Of a stretch of DNA of 64,000 nt, positions 1-12,100 are shown in pieces. The notes below the pieces were generated by a model. That model was given only the letters and a program-made list of their open reading frames with translations. It searched no databases and had not been told where the DNA came from. Position 1 is the stretch's first letter. Every line of letters starts with the position of its first letter. The DNA is from Colletotrichum lupini (taxonomy: Eukaryota > Ascomycota > Sordariomycetes > Glomerellales > Glomerellaceae), in the NCBI RefSeq assembly GCF_023278565.1, contig NC_064678.1:4898001-4962000 (forward strand), written 5' to 3'. A program made the translations under genes and the position numbers.

Positions 1-2593
1 GAAGGGCGGGTGACTGCAAAGGCGCCAAGCTCGAGGCTCTACTATGTTCGCGACTGCCAGTAGCACTTGGAGTGTTCCTCTCCCAGCGATCGGAACGAGG
101 CTTGAGGCTGTCTGCCTCGGTATCGCCTCGGGGGTCAAAGCTAGGTCGTCGTTCCATAGGGGCGATCTTGCCTGGCTGGGTTGAGACGATCGAAGATCTT
201 TGGCTGTCAAGACTGTCCCGGCCTTTCCGAGGACCCACTCCAGACGTCGGCGAAGTCAGTGCTGCGTTTAGACTGGTAGTACTGTCCATCCTTGGTGGTG
301 TTCCCGTAGACCAGCGATGATTTGTTGTTTGAATTTCCGACAACGAGGATGCGGTGTTCTTTCTTGGGCCAAGACCGATGTTGTTGAACATGCCAGTCAC
401 GCCGCCAAACACTGCCTTGCCGCCCTCCATGGCACCCTTGGGACCCAATGTCAAGACGTCCAACATGTTCTTGCCAACCGTGTCCCATGGGAGACCTGAC
501 TTGGAGTTGCTGTGGCCGTGGCCTGAATCTTTCTCAAGGAAGCGTTTCATGCCCTCGCTCTCTGCGAGTGACTTATACCAACAGGCGTCCTTCACATAGC
601 GCTCCAGTTCACCACGTAGCGACGCCCGCGTGTGCGACTTCCAGTTAGGAAGCGCAGCATGCTGCTCGGTAAAAGCTGTCACGCCCGAAATGTTTGCAAT
701 ACGTCTCAAGATCTCGTGCAGAGTCTCAAAGTCAGAGTACTGCCTCACAATCATCCAGCCGGGGTAGTGAGACGAAGATGGCTCAATCTGAACCATGTAG
801 TCCCAATTGGGCTTGCTTCGGATACGGTTGTTGTCGTTGCCATCCTCATACAGAGTGATGGTAGCGTTGTGCAGTGTCAGAGGAAGCTTGCGAGAGCTTT
901 CCTCAGGAACCTCGGGCTCCTCCTTCGCGGGCGGCACGATCTGGTCAAAGTTCAAAAATTGGGATGCGCTCCCGCTAGAGGCGTGTTTGGATGAAGGCTG
1001 TTTCGGCGACGACTTCTGGCTGGAAGAGTCCGTGACAGGCGAGTGCATGCTTTCCCGCTTAGAAACGTCGGACTCATTCGACCCACTCGAACCATTCGTT
1101 GACGGCTTCTCCGCGAAAGACAAGGACCTCGGTGACAGCTCCCCGGGGGAAGACACAATGTTGCCCTCGGTAGTCTGTACTGTCGGTTTAGACGCCGAGT
1201 CAACGCTCTGTCGCGTCTTGACTCTCTTAGCTTCTTCTTCGGCGATCAGAGCGTTCATTCGCTTCATCTCCTCCATAGCTTCTTCCATCTCTTCATCAGC
1301 TTTGCTGAGCTGTTTCTTGTGTGAGACCAATGATCCTTTGCGGCGCTCGCGTTCCATATCTAAAGAGTTGCGGTTTCCCTTGGTCAGGGCGATGTTGCCG
1401 ACGTTTCCGTCAATATCAATGAAGGCGTTCGCATTGCTGACCGCGCTGGCAGCGCTGGCAGTAGCTGCCTCGGGACCCGTCTGCATGCCAACGTCGATAG
1501 CCTGACTAAAGTCCGGTTCTCCGGCTTCCAACAGGTAGACGATCCAGGCATTGATCCACTCCGGCGACGAGCATGACTGTAAGGTCATCTCAAGAATGAC
1601 TCCTGCCAGGATTTCCCGGAGGAACACGCGAGCAGGGTCGCAATTGTATGCCGACCGTTCCAGAAACCCAAGGAGGTCGTCTGCGACATTGTGGAATTTT
1701 GCAGCCTGTTGAGACCGACTCAGAAGGTTGGCCAGATTCGAGTTGGGGTTTTCTTCGAGGTACTTGGAGATGACCTCTGGGGCTGTCGAGTTCGGTTCGT
1801 TGTTCTGGTCGGTGAAGGCAGAGGACAACTCGGAGAGGAAGACGATGAACATGGACGACGCATTGGTCATGAAGTCGAGGAATGAATCGGCGGGTCGTTT
1901 GCGGTAGAGGTGGTTCGACACGGAGAGGAGGAACGAGTTGAGGAGTCTCCGACAGGAAAGAGGGAACGAGCTGTCCGTCGGAAGAATTGGGTTATACCAC
2001 CACTTGACGTAGTCGCGGATGACGGCGTCCACCAAGCCAGTCAACGCCTCTCGCGTCTCGGGCTGGAAATCGTCGAATCCATGGATAAGTCGGTCTTCCT
2101 CCTCCTCGTCGTTCTTGGGTGGCTCTGCGATCTTGACCAACGCCAGGCGCTGAAGCACGTCAATTCCCTTCTCGCCTCGGACCGCCCGGGACACCTCTGG
2201 ATGGCGCGCTTCGTACGAAATGAAGGCGACAATACCACCAAAAGCGCCGATCAGGACGAGCCCAACCTTTCCAAGGATGAAGTATGTCGAAGCTGCCAGG
2301 CCGACTGCAACAGCACCTAGAGTCTCGGGTGTCGCGGTCGACAAGAACTTGAGTACTTTGGTAACCAAGTCATCTTCTTCTTCAACCTTTCCACCCGGCT
2401 GCTGCGCTTCCGGAATGGCTGCCGCTGTTGTTGAGGGAGCAGAGGCAATTGTCGCTTTCTCTTCAGTCGCAGGGAGGATTGTAGATGGTGTCGTTGTAGT
2501 CGTTGCCGTTGTTGTTCCAGTAGCCGGGAGCTTCTCGTCGGCGACGGGAGATGCGCCGCCCGGTGGATGCACTTCGGCCGGCGTCGAGTCCAT
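1..2593 (-). CDS. PXA-PX domain protein (sorting-nexin/Mdm1-like), 3' end outside window
   Basis: The minus-strand frame opens at the ATG at 2593-2591 and stays open to the left edge, giving about 864 codons without a stop or intron. Residues 1-60 are Pro/Thr/Ala-rich. Two hydrophobic stretches at about 92-130 look like a membrane hairpin. A PXA-type helical region follows (about 165-345), then a charged coiled coil (about 410-460), a Ser-rich linker, and a PX domain at about 560-690 with the phosphoinositide-site signature RQYSDF near residue 618. The visible C-terminal part is Ser/Arg-rich. PX domains bind phosphoinositides, and PXA-PX proteins such as Mdm1 tether or sort membranes at the ER, endosome or vacuole. 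Unlike Mdm1, I see no RGS domain between PXA and PX; a nexin-C domain could lie outside the window. It is transcribed divergently from the PC4 gene. Family assignment is firm; the exact orthologue is unknown. Confidence 0.82.
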   Translation of the reverse strand, partial: MDSTPAEVHPPGGASPVADEKLPATGTTTATTTTTPSTILPATEEKATIASAPSTTAAAIPEAQQPGGKVEEEDDLVTKVLKFLSTATPETLGAVAVGLAASTYFILGKVGLVLIGAFGGIVAFISYEARHPEVSRAVRGEKGIDVLQRLALVKIAEPPKNDEEEEDRLIHGFDDFQPETREALTGLVDAVIRDYVKWWYNPILPTDSSFPLSCRRLLNSFLLSVSNHLYRKRPADSFLDFMTNASSMFIVFLSELSSAFTDQNNEPNSTAPEVISKYLEENPNSNLANLLSRSQQAAKFHNVADDLLGFLERSAYNCDPARVFLREILAGVILEMTLQSCSSPEWINAWIVYLLEAGEPDFSQAIDVGMQTGPEAATASAASAVSNANAFIDIDGNVGNIALTKGNRNSLDMERERRKGSLVSHKKQLSKADEEMEEAMEEMKRMNALIAEEEAKRVKTRQSVDSASKPTVQTTEGNIVSSPGELSPRSLSFAEKPSTNGSSGSNESDVSKRESMHSPVTDSSSQKSSPKQPSSKHASSGSASQFLNFDQIVPPAKEEPEVPEESSRKLPLTLHNATITLYEDGNDNNRIRSKPNWDYMVQIEPSSSHYPGWMIVRQYSDFETLHEILRRIANISGVTAFTEQHAALPNWKSHTRASLRGELERYVKDACWYKSLAESEGMKRFLEKDSGHGHSNSKSGLPWDTVGKNMLDVLTLGPKGAMEGGKAVFGGVTGMFNNIGLGPRKNTASSLSEIQTTNHRWSTGTPPRMDSTTSLNAALTSPTSGVGPRKGRDSLDSQRSSIVSTQPGKIAPMERRPSFDPRGDTEADSLKPRSDRWERNTPSATGSREHSRASSLAPLQSPAL

Positions 2594-3902
2594 GTTTGCT
2601 TAGTTCGTCGGTCTATTGATTTCGGGGGCCGCACTCTCTCTCTCTCACATCCCTGGCGCTGGAGGTGAAGACCAAGCGTGCATTAATCGAGTAAAGTAAG
2701 AAGTAAATTCGAGAAGGCTTCTGACCGTAAGCAAAGAGCAAAAGCAGCAAACGGGGGTCGTCGTCAGCTGCAGGCGCAAGCTCTAAAAAAAAGTTGGCAG
2801 AGGACAGTTGGCCGACCTTTCCGTAAGGTGGTTTCTCGTCAGCCACACGCAGCTATGAACGGTAGTGTTTCGAAAAAAGTCCAGCAGAAAAAAAAAAAAA
2901 GGCGTGCGCCGACTTGAAGTGAACCAGAACCAGAATCAGAATCAGATCTCGTTTTAGGGGGGCCTAAGCGCTGATGGGACTGGGGGAGGACGGGAAGCGA
3001 ATTCTTGTTGACGTCCACGGTGGAGCTTCTAGCAAATTGGCCCGCCTTGAATGGGAACGCAGATGTGCTCAAAATATTCGCCAAAGCTCTAGACTCCTAA
3101 TTTTAGTGACGAAACCCCTGTACCGGTCCAGTCGCTAGTAGAAAATCCCCGTGTTTCTGGGCAATGTCTGTCCACTCTGTCTGCTCTGATTCCACTTGTT
3201 TGTTAAAACCGTCTGTCGGATCGTCAATAATTGCAGCATACTTGTTAAGTCTGTACTCCATAGGCATGGGATCATGAGCATTGAATAGGGGAAAGGGAGG
3301 GGCAGTGCGGTGCAGAATCAGATGGACAGATGGACAGAATATGGGGTTGAAACACATCTCAAGCAGCGGTGGAAGGACCATTCTGGTTCAGCTGGTTCAG
3401 GAGGCGGCAGATGCGCGCTCGAGGTGAGACAAGATAACGATATCCCTTGCATAGAGTGACGCGACAGGGTCTCAATGTTGGAGATTAACGTCTTTTAGTG
3501 CTCTGCGCCGCGAAATTATCCCCCAACTCCCTCCCGTCCTTGGCGTGCAACGTCTCCCCCGGAAAGTAACCATATCTTCCAAACTACCATCCTAGGAGGG
3601 CTTACCTAAGAAACCTGTGCTGTTGGCCATCACGTGCCCTCGCGTCACATGTCTATGCGAGGCCGATTACGTCACCTGTCCAAAGTCGCGGCAGACCACT
3701 TTACTCGACTGACGGCAACGCGCCTGCAGTGTCGTTGACAGCTCATTGTGCATGCGATTGACAACACATCAGAGATCCCGTCTCAACTTTTTCAGTTCAA
3801 CTTTGATAATCGCGCTAATCTTTTTTCGCCTTACGTCAAGCCACTATCTCACCCACTATATCACCCATTGGTACCGCGAGTTTAACGAACATCCAGTCAA
3901 TC
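2594..3902. other. Divergent intergenic region, PXA-PX / PC4
   Basis: This 1.3 kb region is shared upstream sequence for two outward-facing genes. It contains an A-rich tract near 2888-2900 and scattered short ORFs. A 92-codon minus ORF (3103-3381) starts with ATG but resembles nothing I know. No gene is supported. Confidence 0.6.
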
Positions 3903-4446
3903 ATGCCATTCACCAAGGGTACTAAACGCGCTGCCCCACGCGACTCGCGCAGCGACTCCGAGGACGAGGTCATCACCAAGTCCAACAAGAAGACCAAGAC
4001 CGCAAAGAATGGCGCAAGCACAGATGGAGTCGATAAGGATGGCAACCCTTTCTGGGATGTGAGTTCAATGTCTAACTTGATACACCTCGTAGCTTGGCCT
4101 CCTAACACGCCTCTCTTCCCCTTTACAGCTCTCCAACAAGCGCCGTATAGGCCTCTCTCAATTCAAGAACACCACCTTTGTCAACATTCGCGAGTTCTAC
4201 GAAAAGGACGGCGACATGCTGCCAGGCAAGAAGGGCATCTCCCTCACGGTGCCCCAGTACGAGGCCCTTGTCAAGGCCATGCCCGCTATCAGCGAGAAGC
4301 TGCGTGCCATGGGCCACGACGTCGAGGACGTTGAGGAGGACGGTGGCGCTCCCACTGCCGTCGAGGCCCCGAAGCCCGCGGCCAAGGAGAAGTCACGAGC
4401 TAAGAAGTCCAACATCGAGGCCACTAGTGGCGAGGAGTCGGACTAG
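3903..4446 (+). CDS. SUB1: PC4/Sub1-family transcriptional coactivator
   Basis: Exons are 3903-4058 and 4129-4446, with a 70-nt GTGAGT...ACAG intron in phase 0. The product is 157 residues. The N-terminus is Lys/Ser/Asp-rich (residues 1-45), as is usual for PC4. The single PC4 fold starts at about residue 48 with DGNPFWDLSNKRRIGLSQFK and continues through the ssDNA-binding beta strands (TTFVNIREFYEKDG, then LPGKKGISLTVPQYEAL) to the C-terminal helix. PC4/Sub1 binds single-stranded DNA and supports RNA polymerase II initiation and elongation in the nucleus. The protein ends SNIEATSGEESD, like other fungal PC4 proteins. Oddly, the same frame continues after the TAG with 31 acidic/Ser codons to a TGA at 4540-4542, so the tail may have been shortened or may be read through. 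Confidence 0.93.
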
Positions 4447-4542
4447 GAATCGGATTCGAGTGGCAAGGATGACGACAACGAGTCTGAGTCTAATGGGGAA
4501 ACGGGAAGTGAACAGTTCGATTCGAGTTCGAGTTCCGAGTGA
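4447..4542 (+). other. In-frame acidic extension after the PC4 stop codon
   Basis: Directly after the TAG at 4444-4446 there are 31 sense codons in the PC4 frame, ending at TGA 4540-4542. They encode only charged and small residues, beginning ESDSSGKDDDNESES and ending FDSSSSSE. The composition matches a typical acidic nuclear-protein tail and not random 3' UTR. It could be a former C-terminus cut off by a recent nonsense change, a readthrough extension, or a base-call error. Confidence 0.5.
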
Positions 4543-5663
4543 GGGCAAGGGGGCAGGCGTTATTGAGATCAAAAGTTGCGCGCTTCGTTCGGATTTGTTT
4601 TGTTGCTTTGTCCTGGTCATGGCAAGACAGGGTTTGAGGTATGAAAACGGAGTGAGGATATGAGGCCAACACGGTGTTCTAAGGAGTTGCAATAGCCAGC
4701 TAGCTGAGCTCGATGTCCACAAAAAATTCCGGATGTTGTCTGACTACATTTTGAGCATCCCCCCCTTCGAGTTCGTTCGGGAGGTATGCTTCTATGCTTC
4801 CTCAATTCCTCTCATTCACCCTCCTATCAGCCTCCCTGATGTCTGTTTGAGTGATCGCCGTCACGCAAGATATCGAGCTGGTTTTGGTATTTGCTATAGA
4901 CCTCCCATCAAGCTATTACAACCAAGGGAAGATTCAAATTAACTCATGATAGACCCAAAGGGGCCGCGAGCGCGGAAGAGGGGCAGAAATCCGTAATAGA
5001 ATCGTCGCACAGGAACCACGTTCTACTCATTCGTAGCTTCAGGCCAAAACTGCGATGTTGAAATAACGCAGCGGAGGTAGTGGGACGATACCGCTTAAGC
5101 AACGCCGGACATCCAGACAAAGATACCACAAGCCCATAATTCAGAAACGATTGGGGCTTTAGATTCAGTCAGATAGCTCGCATGAAAGGCCAAGGCAAAG
5201 GATGTTTTGTGCGAGAGGCTATGCATTTCTGCCATGAAGGAATCGCAGGTCAAGATTGGTGTGCGGAAGATGTGAGAAGAAATTCGACCCTCAAACATAA
5301 ATGATGTACAACACTACGGTCTGGGATTTCGGTGCCAAACTAGCCCAAGTCCGGGGTTCCTCCAATACCTCATACTTGAAAAGACGCCTATCAAGCCTCC
5401 TGTCGAAGTAGAGCCAAGTCAAACTGCATCTGATGCTTTACGAATCACTTGAAGCTAGATTGTTTTTAGAAGATGTGTAATTCGTTCTGACGACGCTGCG
5501 TTACAGAGACTTGGCGCGGAAAGCGGGAAAGTGTCATAAAATTAAGGTTCTCTTGGAACATTCTCGAGAGACGTCGGTGAGGAAACACGATCAACCCCAG
5601 ATGCTCACTAGATTCATGGAACAGCGGGCGTCTTCGCCAAAAGACTTGTTGAATACAACCTTT

Positions 5664-5666
<3 letters not shown>

Positions 5667-5696
<30 letters not shown>
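5667..5696. repeat. (GA)15 microsatellite
   Basis: Perfect dinucleotide repeat of 15 GA units in the gene-poor region. No gene is adjacent. Confidence 0.95.
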
Positions 5697-5699
<3 letters not shown>

Positions 5700-8600
5700 C
5701 CAGTGATTTTACACAGCAATCACCATCTGTCGTAGATCTTGAATGATATTTGCGAGAGCCATCTGTACTTATCTATGAACATAGATATACAAGTGATCAT
5801 TCGCAAGGCACACTTATTGACTGGTACATTTGACTGGCGAGTTTCCTGCTTTCACAGAAACGTGTGCCATAGAGTTTGATTCGCAAAAAGTTAGACACAA
5901 CAACATGTAGAAACGAAGGAAGAGTCCCTGTCAAGTCAAAACCCCCCGGTATAAGTCATTAAGAACCGGTATTCAAAGCCAGATATCCATTGACGAGCCT
6001 CTGCTATTCAAGTTGAGGCCGCGTCCACATGCCTGATTCTTCGTTACCAAGTGACTTATACGCCACCTTGTTGCAGAGGGTAGTCTGGTTAGCCTTCATG
6101 AACTACACAATAGCCAACATCAAAAGCGAAGACGTTTCATAGAGATACTGTACGCTGTCACGGCGAGACGAGGAACAGAAAACCCATCTCGTACCTGCCA
6201 TGAGCCGCGTATCCAGCATTCGGAACGATTGTCATATGGCCCGCAACCGCCCCGGAACTCGCCCGTGGGAGGACCCCAGCCGGCTCCGTTGTGTCGCACG
6301 GAGGATTATTGTGGGAACACGGGAAGATCACGCCGGATGTTGACAAAATGTCAGTGTTTGCAGATAAGGCAGGAGGAACCAACCAGCCCATGCACATATT
6401 CCAGGCCCATGGCCTCGCTTTGCCCAGCGCAAATTAAACAAGACCCATACGGGATATCATCATCGCGCAATGATGAGCGAGGCATTTCCGTTGCAAGTAC
6501 TCCGTGCGTCGTACCTGTTTCCGACCGAGGTTCACAGAAACGAGCTCCAGGCCTCTATTGGTGGCCTCAACGTTCATTCGCAGGCACATGCTTCCTCCTC
6601 TGCAAACATCCATCACCCGGAACCATTGAGAGTTTCCCTCCAATTTCAAATTTCCCAATTCCATGTTAACCCCCCCATGTCAAATGTATGATGATCCCGC
6701 AACGGTAATCATCAGCATTAAATTCACTAATACTAATTTTCTGGAGGGGTCCCCGTTTTAGTGTACAGGTTTTGGGGTCCGAAAAAGAAGTTAGTCGCCG
6801 GTGCTCCCCCGGCGCCCGTTGTAACCCCCCGCAATCCTCCCCTTCATTTCGTTGAAACGCTTCTTTTCTTTCCGTTGGAAACGGTTATCACAAAACGGCG
6901 TGTTGAATACTCTGTCCGCACTCTGCAGTGTAAGTACTTCTGCACTAAGGTCAGATCCATGTCCAAGGGGACCAAGACGATCTCGCCTAGTTTCAATGTT
7001 TTCTTCACCTTGCGCCACGGATGTAGGAAACATCTACGCAGAGAACACTGGGAAGTTAAAACGTTCAATGTTCACAATCAATTGCAAGTGCAGCAGGATA
7101 TCTACTCGCTCCATTGCCTCAGGTAGTAGCATTCAGAAATAACGCATTCTTCCCCGCTCTGAACAGCTGCTCGTCTCCCTCGCGATGCGAAGTTTGGGTA
7201 GAACCCTACTCCCCTCCCATTGTGTCATTGGGCACAACTCAATGATCACGACCAAAGCAGCGCATCCGCGGCGTAGCCCGCGCACACGGCCGTGAGTAAG
7301 CCCGGACACTCCGATCCGCTGACCGGTGGCAGTGCGGCCGGAAGGCCCCTCCGGTAGACTGTAGGTGACGACGACGGCCGCGTCGCCCCCAATGTGCAAT
7401 TGGTAATCTTGGTCTTAGCCTCTTTCTTCCTCCCTCAACCTCCCTCTAGCTGTTAGCCGTCTGAGAGACGCCAAGTTCGACCCCGCCAGTTCATGGCTAG
7501 AACGGCGTGAAAAGGCTCAGGTATACAATCAGAAAACGCACCAGTGGTGGATTGGAAAGGACCTTAGTGGTTGTGTGCTTAATCCCTCTCTCATCGTTAT
7601 CGTGGTCACCGAAGAAGACGAAGCCAGCGTGCTTGGTACACAGAGAAGACTAATCTCCTTATTGAAGTTGCCGTATCCACTAAACACATAGAAGATAGGC
7701 TGTGAGGGCAATTCGATCAACTTGAGCCTTGATCTTCAAGACCTTGTCCTTGGGTTGAGTGTCTTCTGATGGCAGGCAAGTATGGATTGCGCTCTTGCGG
7801 CGTCAGCTCTTCCTAATGGCTTGTACCCTGTTTTGCGATCTCTAGGACCGGGACGTAATACTCTCATACCTAGGGAGCGCCTGTGACCAATAAAGGTATG
7901 AATACTCACTAGATAGAGAAGGGGGCTAGACGGGCATGTCTGGTTTACTTGTGGTTTTCCACGACGATGAGCTCTATGAGGTTACTGAGACGGTCAAATA
8001 GCAGAAACATATCGCTGAGAGATGCCACGACCGCCACGACCGCCCCTATCGTTCTTCATTTTGTCAAGTGAATCACTCTGCCCTGGCTTGTTCTTTCTTG
8101 GGAAGAATGTCGTGACGTGTAGAGGATAGTATTCAACCTCCTAATAATACAAATTTTTGCACTTTGGACGGTGCAATACAACAATGGAGTTGAAAGACTG
8201 CAGTCCACAGGATGAGTAGCCACCCTTTTCGACGTCGGCTTTTCGACCTCGTAGGGTGGATCGAGATTCATATTGAACCCGCCACCAAGTATAGAATACC
8301 AGCATAGGGATGAGGTTCTCCATCGTGGGTTTTGGCTAATCACACCCGTTTACACGATGAATCTCTCATCACTAGCTCTACTTGACTCGGTCGACTTATA
8401 ATTAGGCAGCCATTTAGGAAAATAATTACGAACGCAAACACAGCTTTGCAATGTGATTGCCCAATCCATATCAGTCCACAGAAGCTCAGCCACCATCAAA
8501 CACGCACCTTCACAGTACAAGGGACGAATCAACTTGGCCTCACTTCCACTGGGCGGGAACCAACAGCTTGGCATGGTCGCAACCGTCGCGATACGCTGAC

Positions 8601-9088
8601 AAGTGGTATCTGACGATGCTGGCTACGGCATTTACCTCGGGCTGGCCCGCCAAAGTCTAAAATGGGAGCTGAGGGACTAGGGAGACCGCGGCACCGAAGA
8701 CGGCAGACAGCAAAAAGGTTAATGGGCTTTTGAAGGGAAAAGGGAGCTGACGGACGCCCGCCGATCCGTAGATACTGGACAGAGAGAGGGGAAAAAAGGG
8801 CTCGGTCTAGAATGGCAACAGTGAGGTGCGGCAAAGAGGGTGTGGTGTAGAGTTCGGATTGATTTGAGTTTGGGGAACAACATCGGATTATCGTCATTGA
8901 CGGGAAGTCAGGTATACTCCAGTGCTGGACAGTAGATTTTTGGGGACACAGCTTGGCCACTTGGAGACGGCGGTATCATGTGACGATCAAACAGCAATGC
9001 AAGGCCACTTGCCTCGGTCAGCGAAGCGAGTTGAAGAGTGTAAAGTAAGGTAAGGCCTTCCGTCTGCATCGCTAGAAAACGGGCATAT

Positions 9089-9113
9089 GGGATGGGATGG
9101 GATGGGATGGGAT
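9089..9113 (+). repeat. (GGGAT)5 pentamer repeat, G-quadruplex-type
   Basis: Five consecutive GGGAT units put five GGG runs at 2-nt spacing on the plus strand, which fits the G3-N2 quadruplex pattern. It lies in non-coding DNA. Confidence 0.85.
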
Positions 9114-12100
9114 CGGATACCCGTAGATCTCTCTTTTTTCCTGTTCCTAGGATATTCAAGCGAGGGCGCGTCATCCCTAGAGGAGGCGGAGACCTAGAGG
9201 AAGCCCATTGGATTACATAGGCGCGAGAAAGGCGAATAGCAGCGGCGGGTGAACTTGTTGTGGCCGCAGCAGGTTTTCTGGCAACGGATGAGGCGATTCA
9301 GCCCCAATGGCGGGGAACAAGGCCGCTCGGGTCGGTGTGTGGCGTCGGCGGGGAAAGAGCCGGGTCCGGGTCGGTGGCTTTTTTTCTCGGTGAAGGCAGA
9401 TTCCGCGCATAAGGTCAGGGTTCTCGAGGGCCTGACAGAGGCGAGGTTTTGGGCGCTGGGGTTTGTGAAGCTCCGCGGATTGTGTTTGAGACAATGAGTG
9501 CCAATGGTGGGAATCGTTTGAATGGCGAATGCTTGAATCCGAGAAGAACAGACCGAGGAGTGAGGCTGAGCAATCTTGAAGTGGAGACGCAACGGGAAGG
9601 CATGCAGGCACATTGGCGCACGACAGGTTGGAGGCCGTGATCCGTGGAGGCGTCGTCACCTTGGGGCAGGTGTGGCGTCGGTACGTCTTCTCTTTCCAGT
9701 TCTCTCTCTCACTGTGTATATTTTTTAATTTTATTTTTGGAGACACACGCAAAGGTTAAGCCCCCGCAATGGGCCTACCTGACTTCTAAGATGCGCTTGT
9801 CTGTACATAGAGATACGTACCTCCGAGGTACCTTTCGGAGCAGTTGCCCATGGCCCATGCTCGAAGTCTGAGGTGACACGGTGAGTGGTCGTTGATGAGG
9901 AAGGAGGGCTCCACAGCGTTTGACCCCTGGTCATCAAAGGGAAAGCGCCGGTTACCCTGTCAATGGGCTTCGGAAGATGGGCCCCCTCTATGAGGTGCGT
10001 GGGTGCGTAGAATTAAACAACGGATCCCAGCAGCACATGCAACCACGGGAACGCGACACATCGAATGGGCGACGAACGGCTGTTGCGGCACTTGCTGATT
10101 GCTTGGAATCTCTGGCGATCGTCGCGGGTACCTTGCGCGGCGCAGCGAACAGGACTGCGCTCGGGAGAAGGAGGGAGAGAAGAAGGAAGGAAGGCAAGAG
10201 GGCTCCGACTTGCATGTCGAGGGTGGAAGGTGTCACGATCCAGTATGTTTCTTACTGAGCCTTTGGATTCGGAATCGATTCGGGTTCATACTCAGACCAT
10301 GCAGACACACCGTATAAGAGAGAATACGAAAGCTTGTTGAAAGTGATACTAACGTCTGGCAGATGAACGGACAGAAAGGCCGGGCGGGAAATCGGACAGG
10401 TGGACAGACATTTTGACGGCTTGCCATGCCATGCAGCACCTGCACTGGACAGCAGTATGATGTATCCGTAAATTAGGGACAGACTTTCACGTCACTTTCA
10501 TGTAAAAAAAAAGTTGCAGTCGTCTCTGGCGTGGCCATCCCATCCATACATTTGCTCGACAATGCCGGCGTGGCTTCTTTTTTGCTTCAGGGACCCAATC
10601 ATGGCTCGTACTCAGTCGCATCCGTCACACCCAAACCTGGAAAGCCAGGACCCCCCATCGCCATGGTGTTACTGTTGGTTGCCCCCCTCTCCGAAATGGA
10701 AGCCTCCCCGCCAGCCCGCTAAGCTCGTCACACGCACCACCAGTCCACAGTCCACCACCACCACCATCTCTCACAAATTTTTGGGTTGCTGGCATCCGCA
10801 GGCTTTGAGAGCCGAAGGGGGACCCTGACAATGTCCACCCGTGAGGCCCGCGGCGACGTCACCCGCCCCCCAATTGCTCCGATGATGGAAGGCCACAAAT
10901 CACTGTCCGCACCTTGAGAAATCTTCTCGAAGCTCTTGATCAGGTACAAGGAAGTGGGAGGCGTTGGAATATGCACATCCTCTCAAGCACACCAAGTAAG
11001 GTAGGTACTTGAGGCAAGGTAATCTAGCACTAAGCCGATATCAAGAGTACAGAAGCGAAAGGCGCCGCGCCACACTTGAAACGCGACAACTCAACCTCCA
11101 TTTTGGATGGCGCAAACTAAGAGGTACCTACCACTGTACAGTATCCGTAAGATACCTTAGCTGCGGATCCTTCCTCCAACTTGGAATCCACACTGCCTTA
11201 CCGATACCGCGTAATTATGTATGGAGCACGCAGTATGAGATCTAATGGAGCAAAGCAAAAAGGCTGACTGCACTGGCACAGCTCCACGCCTGTTTTGTCT
11301 TGCTGCTAGCTGGCTGGCTGACTGCTGGCTGACTGCTGGTGTTGCTGCTGCTGCGCAACGGTGGTAAACGGGTACTTTCCTTTTCAAAGCCTCCACAACT
11401 TGTTTGCGACTGGCAACTGCGCACTTGTGGTCGCTCCTTCAACCATCGCTACCCCTGTCCATAGGTACACAGTCGTGGCAGTAAGGTACTCCTCCTCCCG
11501 CTTCCCAAGTAAAAAAAGTCCCATCCCATCAACACAACCCCCCCGGGTCCCATCCTGGTCATCCTGCGTCCTGCCCTGCCTCCCGCAGACAATCTGCTAC
11601 GGCTCAATCAGCTTGAAACCGTGCCTTCCCAGGTTTCTCGAGAGACGTCCTCCTTGACCTCTCCCACCTTTCAACGTTTCGACCGAACACATCCCTTCTT
11701 CTCCTCCTCTCCCTCACCTCCCTCACAAGTCACATATTCACTCCTCCCACAGGACCACAGCAGGACCACAGGACCCCCCTTGGATCTCTCCCGTCCACAA
11801 CCCCGAAACCCGTCAGGCGCATTGAGTTGAGCACCGACCCGCGCGGCCATACCGCATTCCTCACCACAGCCCTCACTGCCCTCCTCGAGCTGTGCAACCC
11901 TACCGGCAACCTCCTTGAACAGCCTGCCCTGCCCTGCCTGGGATTGGAAGGCCAGAAAGCACGAGCAAAACCTTGCGCACCTCACCCACCACAACTGTAC
12001 CTCAGTACCTTACCTCACGGGGAAGCAGGAGCAAGAAAGAAAGAAGAATAGGGGCTCAGCTTACCTGAAAGTTGGACTGCCGACAGAGACCGATCCGACG

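Noticed and set aside
4944..5298. Possible frameshifted protein fragment on the minus strand
   Set aside because: Two short overlapping ORFs could be joined, but neither reading resembles a family I can name.
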